Assembly (NCBI GenBank): GCA_043781855.1
Contig: JAYWBB010000053.1
Location: 1-17,877, forward strand
Length of the DNA: 17,877 nucleotides
Reading direction: 5' to 3'
From: Nevskia sp043781855
Lineage (GTDB): Bacteria; Pseudomonadota; Gammaproteobacteria; Nevskiales; Nevskiaceae
Numbering within the stretch: position 1 is the stretch's first letter; every line of letters begins with the position of its first letter. The translations under genes were made by a program, and so were the position numbers. Shown here piece after piece: positions 14,086 through 17,877 of the stretch. The notes under the pieces are model-generated. The model did no database searches. It was not told the origin of the DNA and saw only the letters and a program-made list of their open reading frames with translations.

Positions 14086-15135
14086 ATGAAAGCCCGCACG
14101 AAGAAACCAAAGCCGCTCAGCTATCGCGACGCCGGTGTGGATATCGACATGGGCGATGCGCTGATCGACGACATCAAGAAGATCGTCAGAAGCACGCACC
14201 GGCCGGAAGTGCTGGCCGGCGTCGGCGGCTTCGGCGCGCTGGTCGGCATTCCGAAAAAATATCGGCAGCCGGTGCTCGTGTCGGGTACCGACGGCGTCGG
14301 CACCAAGCTCAAGCTCGGCATCGACAGCGGCCGCGTCGAGGGGCTCGGCCAGGACCTGGTTGCGATGTGTGTCAACGACGTGCTGGTCAACGGCGCGGAA
14401 CCGCTGTTCTTCCTCGACTACTTCGCCACCGGAAAACTCGACAAGCGCGTCGCCGCCAGCGTCATCAAGGGCATCGCGAAAGCTTGCAAGCTCGCCGGCT
14501 GTGCGCTGGTCGGTGGCGAGACCGCCGAGATGCCGGGCCTCTATGCGAAGGGCGACTTCGATCTCGCCGGTTTTTGCGTTGCGGTCGCCGAGAAGAAGAA
14601 GCTGATCGACGGTTCGAGGATCAGGGCCGGCGATGTGCTGATCGCGCTGCCATCCAGCGGCCCTCATTCGAACGGCTATTCGCTGATCCGCCGGATTCTC
14701 GAAGTCAGTGGCGCGAAGCACGCTGCCGTGCTCGAAAAAAAGACGACGCTGATCGAAGCACTCATGGCGCCGACGCATATTTACGTCAAGCCGATTCTCG
14801 CGCTGCTCGAACAGGGTCTGCCGCTGCGCGGCATGGCGCATATCACCGGCGGCGGCATCACCGGCAATCTGACGCGCATGTTCCCGGCCGGCACGGCGGC
14901 GGTGGTCGACCTCGCGAGCTGGAAGCGCCCGGCGGTATTCGACTGGTTGCAAGAGAAGGGCGCGGTCGAGGAAGACGAGATGCGCCGCGTCTTCAACTGT
15001 GGCGTCGGCTTCGTCGTCGTCGTGCCGCGCGTGCAGGCCGACGAAACGCTCGCGGCACTGAAGCGCGAAAAGATCAGGGGCTGGATGCTCGGCGAAGTCG
15101 TCAAGGGCCGGCCGGACGACGTGGCCTACGCTTGA
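14086..15135 (+). CDS. purM: Phosphoribosylformylglycinamidine cyclo-ligase (AIR synthetase)
   Basis: This 349-residue enzyme makes aminoimidazole ribonucleotide from FGAM using ATP, the fifth step of purine synthesis, in the cytoplasm. Family motifs run in order: YRDAGVDIDMGDALID (13-28), the ATP-binding VSGTDGVGTKLKLG (65-78), MCVNDVLVNGAEPLFFLDYFA (94-114), LVGGETAEMPGLY (141-153) and the late HITGGGITGNLTRMFP. The length is the usual one. The N-terminus is rich in lysine (MKARTKKPKPLSYRD). The ATG at 14086 is the first in frame and leads directly into the family sequence; the ribosome binding site is weak. It is followed at once by purN, so the two consecutive-pathway enzymes (steps 5 and 3) share an operon. 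Confidence 0.98.
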   Translation: MKARTKKPKPLSYRDAGVDIDMGDALIDDIKKIVRSTHRPEVLAGVGGFGALVGIPKKYRQPVLVSGTDGVGTKLKLGIDSGRVEGLGQDLVAMCVNDVLVNGAEPLFFLDYFATGKLDKRVAASVIKGIAKACKLAGCALVGGETAEMPGLYAKGDFDLAGFCVAVAEKKKLIDGSRIRAGDVLIALPSSGPHSNGYSLIRRILEVSGAKHAAVLEKKTTLIEALMAPTHIYVKPILALLEQGLPLRGMAHITGGGITGNLTRMFPAGTAAVVDLASWKRPAVFDWLQEKGAVEEDEMRRVFNCGVGFVVVVPRVQADETLAALKREKIRGWMLGEVVKGRPDDVAYA

Positions 15136-15143
15136 TCGGGCGC

Positions 15144-15809
15144 TTGAGCAGGGCCCGCCTCGCCGTTGTCATTTCGGGGCGCGGCCGCAACCTTCAAGCG
15201 CTGATCGAAGCGACGCGCGACGGCCGCATTCCGGCCGAGCTGACGGCGGTCGTCAGCAATCGTGCCGAGGCTGCGGGCCTTGCGTACGCACGCGAGGCGA
15301 AGGTGCCCATCGTCATCGTCGCGCACCCCGGCTTCGCCGATCGAGTGTCCTTCGATGCCGCGCTCGCCGCCGCGCTGCGCGCGCAGGCGCCCGATATCGT
15401 GGCGCTCGCCGGCTTCATGCGCATCCTCGGCGATGACTTCGTGCGTGAGTTCGAGGGCCGCATGCTGAACATCCATCCCTCGCTGCTGCCGAAGTACCGC
15501 GGATTGAACACGCACGCACGCGCACTCACAGCCGGGGATGCCGAGCACGGTGCCACCGTCCATTTCGTCACACCCCGGCTCGACGGCGGCCCGCGCGTGA
15601 TTCAGGGCCGATTCATCGTCGGCGCGCAGGATAGCGCCATGACACTCGCCGAACGCGCGCTCGACGAAGTCGAACTGAAAATCTATCCGCAAGCCGTGGC
15701 CTGGATGGCGCGGCGCGAGTTGCGGCTCGAACAGGGTGTCGCGCGGTTCCGCGACAGGCCGCTGATCGAGCCGCTGACGCTGCAAGACCTGGAGCCTGCT
15801 TTCCGATGA
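15144..15809 (+). CDS. purN: Phosphoribosylglycinamide formyltransferase (GAR transformylase)
   Basis: This 221-residue enzyme transfers a formyl group from 10-formyl-tetrahydrofolate to GAR, step three of purine synthesis. The catalytic set is present: Asn and His in MLNIHPSLLPKYRGLNTHARAL and the Asp in HFVTPRLDGGPRVIQ, corresponding to E. coli N106, H108 and D144. The phosphate loop reads ISGRGRNLQALI, with Arg where relatives normally have Ser (GxGSNLQ). No ATG or GTG precedes this sequence in frame, so a TTG start is needed. TTG 15144 gives MSRARLAVVISGRG, close to the family N-terminus; TTG 15132, overlapping the purM stop as TTGA, is the alternative and adds four residues. Its own TGA overlaps the next ATG. 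Confidence 0.95.
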   Translation: MSRARLAVVISGRGRNLQALIEATRDGRIPAELTAVVSNRAEAAGLAYAREAKVPIVIVAHPGFADRVSFDAALAAALRAQAPDIVALAGFMRILGDDFVREFEGRMLNIHPSLLPKYRGLNTHARALTAGDAEHGATVHFVTPRLDGGPRVIQGRFIVGAQDSAMTLAERALDEVELKIYPQAVAWMARRELRLEQGVARFRDRPLIEPLTLQDLEPAFR

Positions 15810-16519
15810 AGACTTTCGCTGCACATGCCGCTGCCTTTGCACTGACCAACCTCGCCGCGAGCGTCGCCGCACAGGCCAGCGACGCGCCGCTGCCGAATCT
15901 CGATGCGATCTATGCCGTGAGCTGGAGCGGCCTCGGCGTCGGCGACGCCGCAGTGTCGCTGAGGGCGGACGCGCAGGCTGGCTGTTATGTCTACGCCTCG
16001 ACGACGAAGCCCGTCGGCTTCATCAAGGCGCTGTACGGTTCGCCCAACGAGTCCAGTCGTTTTTGCGTGCAGGGCGGCCGCATTCGCTCGCAGCATTTCG
16101 AGTCGGTGCTTGAAGGCGACGACAAGCAGAGCTATACGCTTGCATTCGATTACGCGAAACATCAGGTGACCGACGAGAACGGCCTGAGCCGCGAGATTCC
16201 GGACGAGGCCGTCGACAGTTTCTCGCTGCAGCAGGCGGTGCGCCTCTGGGCTGCTGCGCATGCCAAGGACGAGAATCCGCCGATCGGCGAGTTCACGATG
16301 GTCGATCGCAAGAATTTCACGTACTACAAGTTCAAGTTCGCGGGTCACGAGACCCTGCAAACACCGGCCGGCACCTTCGAGACCATGAAGATCGAGCGCG
16401 TCGACAATCCCGACAAGATCGGCCGCTTCTGGCTGGCGCCGGAACGCGACTACATGCCGGTCCGGATCGAAACCAAGAACGGCGGCAAACCGGCGCTGGT
16501 GCTGAGCCTGAAGAAGTAG
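15806..16519 (+). CDS. DUF3108 exported protein
   Basis: This 237-residue protein has an export signal (MKTFAAHAAAFALTNLAASVAAQA, cleavage near residue 24) and belongs to the DUF3108 family, whose function is unknown. The mature part begins YAVSWSGLGVGDAAVSLRA, the typical beta-rich opening, and contains LAFDYAKHQVTDE, VDSFSLQQAVRLW and TPAGTFETMKIERVDNPDKIGRFWLAPERDYMPVRIE, all recognisable DUF3108 segments. It probably sits in the periplasm. The ATG at 15806 overlaps the purN stop (ATGA), so it is translated with purMN; DUF3108 genes after purN are common in related genomes although no purine role is known. It ends two bases before the convergent Nudix/metallohydrolase gene. Confidence 0.87.
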   Translation: MKTFAAHAAAFALTNLAASVAAQASDAPLPNLDAIYAVSWSGLGVGDAAVSLRADAQAGCYVYASTTKPVGFIKALYGSPNESSRFCVQGGRIRSQHFESVLEGDDKQSYTLAFDYAKHQVTDENGLSREIPDEAVDSFSLQQAVRLWAAAHAKDENPPIGEFTMVDRKNFTYYKFKFAGHETLQTPAGTFETMKIERVDNPDKIGRFWLAPERDYMPVRIETKNGGKPALVLSLKK

Positions 16520-16521
16520 CC

Positions 16522-17871
16522 TCAGTCGGCCGTTGCGGCTTCAGTGCGCAGTTTTGCAAGGTGGCTGTCGATGTTCATGCGCGCCAGCGGCAGCAGTCGC
16601 GGGTCGATCCCCTGGTAGAGCTCGGCCAGCATCTCTTCGATCGAACGTCCGCCCTCGTTCAAGGCCTTGATCTGGGCTTCGCGCGCGCGGCGGTGCTTCA
16701 GGGTCTGCTCGAGATAGAACACGCCGCCCAGAGCCGTGCCATGCGAGGGATAGATCACGCGCGGGTTCAGCGCGATGACCTTTTCGAGGGTCGCGAAATA
16801 CTTGCGCATGTCGCCTTCGGGCGCGGCGATGACCACGGTGCCGACGCCCTGGATCAGATCGCCAACGATGCAGAACGCGCGGCTGTCCGGCATCAGCGCG
16901 AGCTGGCCTTCGTCGTGCCCCGGTACGGCAAGCACGCGCAGCGGCTGGCCGAGCCAGCGCGTGACGACATCGCCATCGGTCCAGGTTTTCACGCTCAGGC
17001 CATCGAGGAACCTCGGCAGCTTCGCAACGATGCGCGTGCGGGTGTCCGCGCTCATGCCGATCGGCACGCCGAAGCGCCGTGCGATGGTGTCGGCGTACTG
17101 GTGGTGGTCAGGATGATGATGCGTCAGAAAGACTTCATCGAAGCCGATGGCACCGGCCTGCGCGCAGAGTTGTTGCAGCTCCTCGTCTGAATTCGGCGAG
17201 GGATCGACGAGAATGCGATGCGCGTCGGCGTCGCCGAGCAGGAAGCAGTTGGTCCGGTCCGCCGGTGGCAGCGTGTTCGAGCGCACGAAGAAATGGCGCA
17301 CGCCGCAGACCGCCTCGAACTGCGGAATATCGGTATCGCTGAAGCCGCGAAAACGCTCGATGTGGCGCGTGTCCGGCTGCTCGCTGAGCGCACGCAGGAC
17401 GGCGAGCGTCGGCGGCGCCACCAGCAGTTCGCCGCGCTCGTAGGATTCGAGCAAGACGGCGGGCGTGGCCCACTCGCCGGACTCGATCTCTTCTTGTTCG
17501 AGCGAGAACGCTGGTCGCCGATGCAGATCGATCCGGAAAAAATAAGTGTTGAATCGCACGGGCGCCAGCGGCGGCGTCAGCACGACGCCGAGTTCCTCGA
17601 AGCGCCAGGCGTTGCCATCGGCGAGCGCGGCGTCGAGATCGAGCCCGAGCTCTTCGTGAAGCTCGCGGGCGAGTGCCCGCACGAGGCGCGGTGCGTGATC
17701 GCGAAGCAGCGGATGCGCGTGCGCGAGCTCGCTCTCGCCCTTGTCGACCTTGCCGCCCGCAAAGGCGTGAAAACCGGGAAACGCGGTCAGGTGGACCTGC
17801 CGTCGGGTCAGAAAAATTTCGCCCTCGCAGACGAGGACGGCGGTCACGGCATCGATGATCTTCGCGGCCAT
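16522..17871 (-). CDS. Nudix hydrolase fused to metallo-beta-lactamase-fold hydrolase (start near right edge)
   Basis: This 449-residue two-domain protein is probably cytoplasmic, as no signal peptide is seen. Residues 5-165 form a Nudix domain: G40-x5-E46, then R69-E-L-H-E-E-L-G76, but with 22 residues instead of the usual 7 between E46 and R69, an insertion inside the Nudix box. A similar interruption is known in NUDT19-type proteins. Residues about 190-400 are a LACTB2-like metallo-beta-lactamase fold with H251-x-H253-x-D255-H256, H319, D338 and H377, a complete two-metal site. The substrates are unknown; Nudix domains cleave nucleoside-diphosphate links such as CoA or capped nucleotides, and LACTB2-like domains act on RNA or thioesters. 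The ATG at 17871 is the best start visible, but the frame is open to the window edge, so an upstream start cannot be excluded. Confidence 0.88.
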   Translation of the reverse strand: MAAKIIDAVTAVLVCEGEIFLTRRQVHLTAFPGFHAFAGGKVDKGESELAHAHPLLRDHAPRLVRALARELHEELGLDLDAALADGNAWRFEELGVVLTPPLAPVRFNTYFFRIDLHRRPAFSLEQEEIESGEWATPAVLLESYERGELLVAPPTLAVLRALSEQPDTRHIERFRGFSDTDIPQFEAVCGVRHFFVRSNTLPPADRTNCFLLGDADAHRILVDPSPNSDEELQQLCAQAGAIGFDEVFLTHHHPDHHQYADTIARRFGVPIGMSADTRTRIVAKLPRFLDGLSVKTWTDGDVVTRWLGQPLRVLAVPGHDEGQLALMPDSRAFCIVGDLIQGVGTVVIAAPEGDMRKYFATLEKVIALNPRVIYPSHGTALGGVFYLEQTLKHRRAREAQIKALNEGGRSIEEMLAELYQGIDPRLLPLARMNIDSHLAKLRTEAATAD

Positions 17872-17877
17872 GGGCAA

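Noticed and set aside
12887..14110. Upstream extension of the hda frame over perM
   Set aside because: Recognisable Hda sequence begins at the GTG at 12886, which overlaps the perM stop; the extension is an Arg-rich shadow of perM.
14029..14952. Upstream extension of the perM frame over purM
   Set aside because: It runs antisense to purM and carries no PerM-family sequence; the transporter begins at the ATG at 14028.
14367..15131. Upstream extension of the purN frame inside purM
   Set aside because: It is an alternate-frame reading of purM; the PurN family sequence starts only after 15144.
1..17877. CRISPR array, tRNA or rRNA genes
   Set aside because: No regularly spaced direct repeats, no cloverleaf-like blocks and no conserved rRNA segments were noticed on reading both strands.

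Overview
The window is high-GC and almost fully coding. It looks like a gammaproteobacterial chromosome, probably of the Xanthomonadales/Nevskiales type. That reading rests on neighbourhoods I know from such genomes: perM-hda divergent from purM-purN, a DUF3108 gene after purN, and wrbA followed by a DUF2069 gene. I cannot name the species. No tRNA, rRNA or CRISPR array is visible, and most genes are housekeeping.

Region 1 (1-4841): the 3' end of proS is followed by an accessory cassette. It holds a VapB-like antitoxin, a VapC-like PIN toxin and a very large MmeI-like (type IIL) restriction-modification enzyme. The three cassette genes are joined by one-base TGATG stop/start overlaps, so they read as one translationally coupled toxin-antitoxin plus restriction unit. 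The restriction gene is marked by three GC-rich palindromic (REP/REPIN-like) elements inserted within the reading frame without breaking it. It also has a lower-GC segment over the presumed target-recognition domain. This cassette is the most unusual part of the window.

Region 2 (4846-8418): a secreted lytic transglycosylase, a soluble aspartyl/asparaginyl beta-hydroxylase-like enzyme, a long inverted repeat between convergent genes, a secreted LpqC/PHB-depolymerase-type esterase on the minus strand, and a wrbA-DUF2069 pair.

Region 3 (8366-12178): a minus-strand pair of M16 peptidase genes, one catalytically intact and one a lipoprotein lacking the zinc motif. They are divergent from a PilZ protein with an intact c-di-GMP-binding signature.

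Region 4 (12191-17871): hda and perM on the minus strand (GTGA overlap), divergent from purM-purN-DUF3108 on the plus strand (tight overlaps). DUF3108 converges, two bases apart, on a Nudix/metallo-beta-lactamase fusion gene that runs to the window edge. A tandem 8-bp repeat placing stop codons in all six frames separates pilZ from hda.
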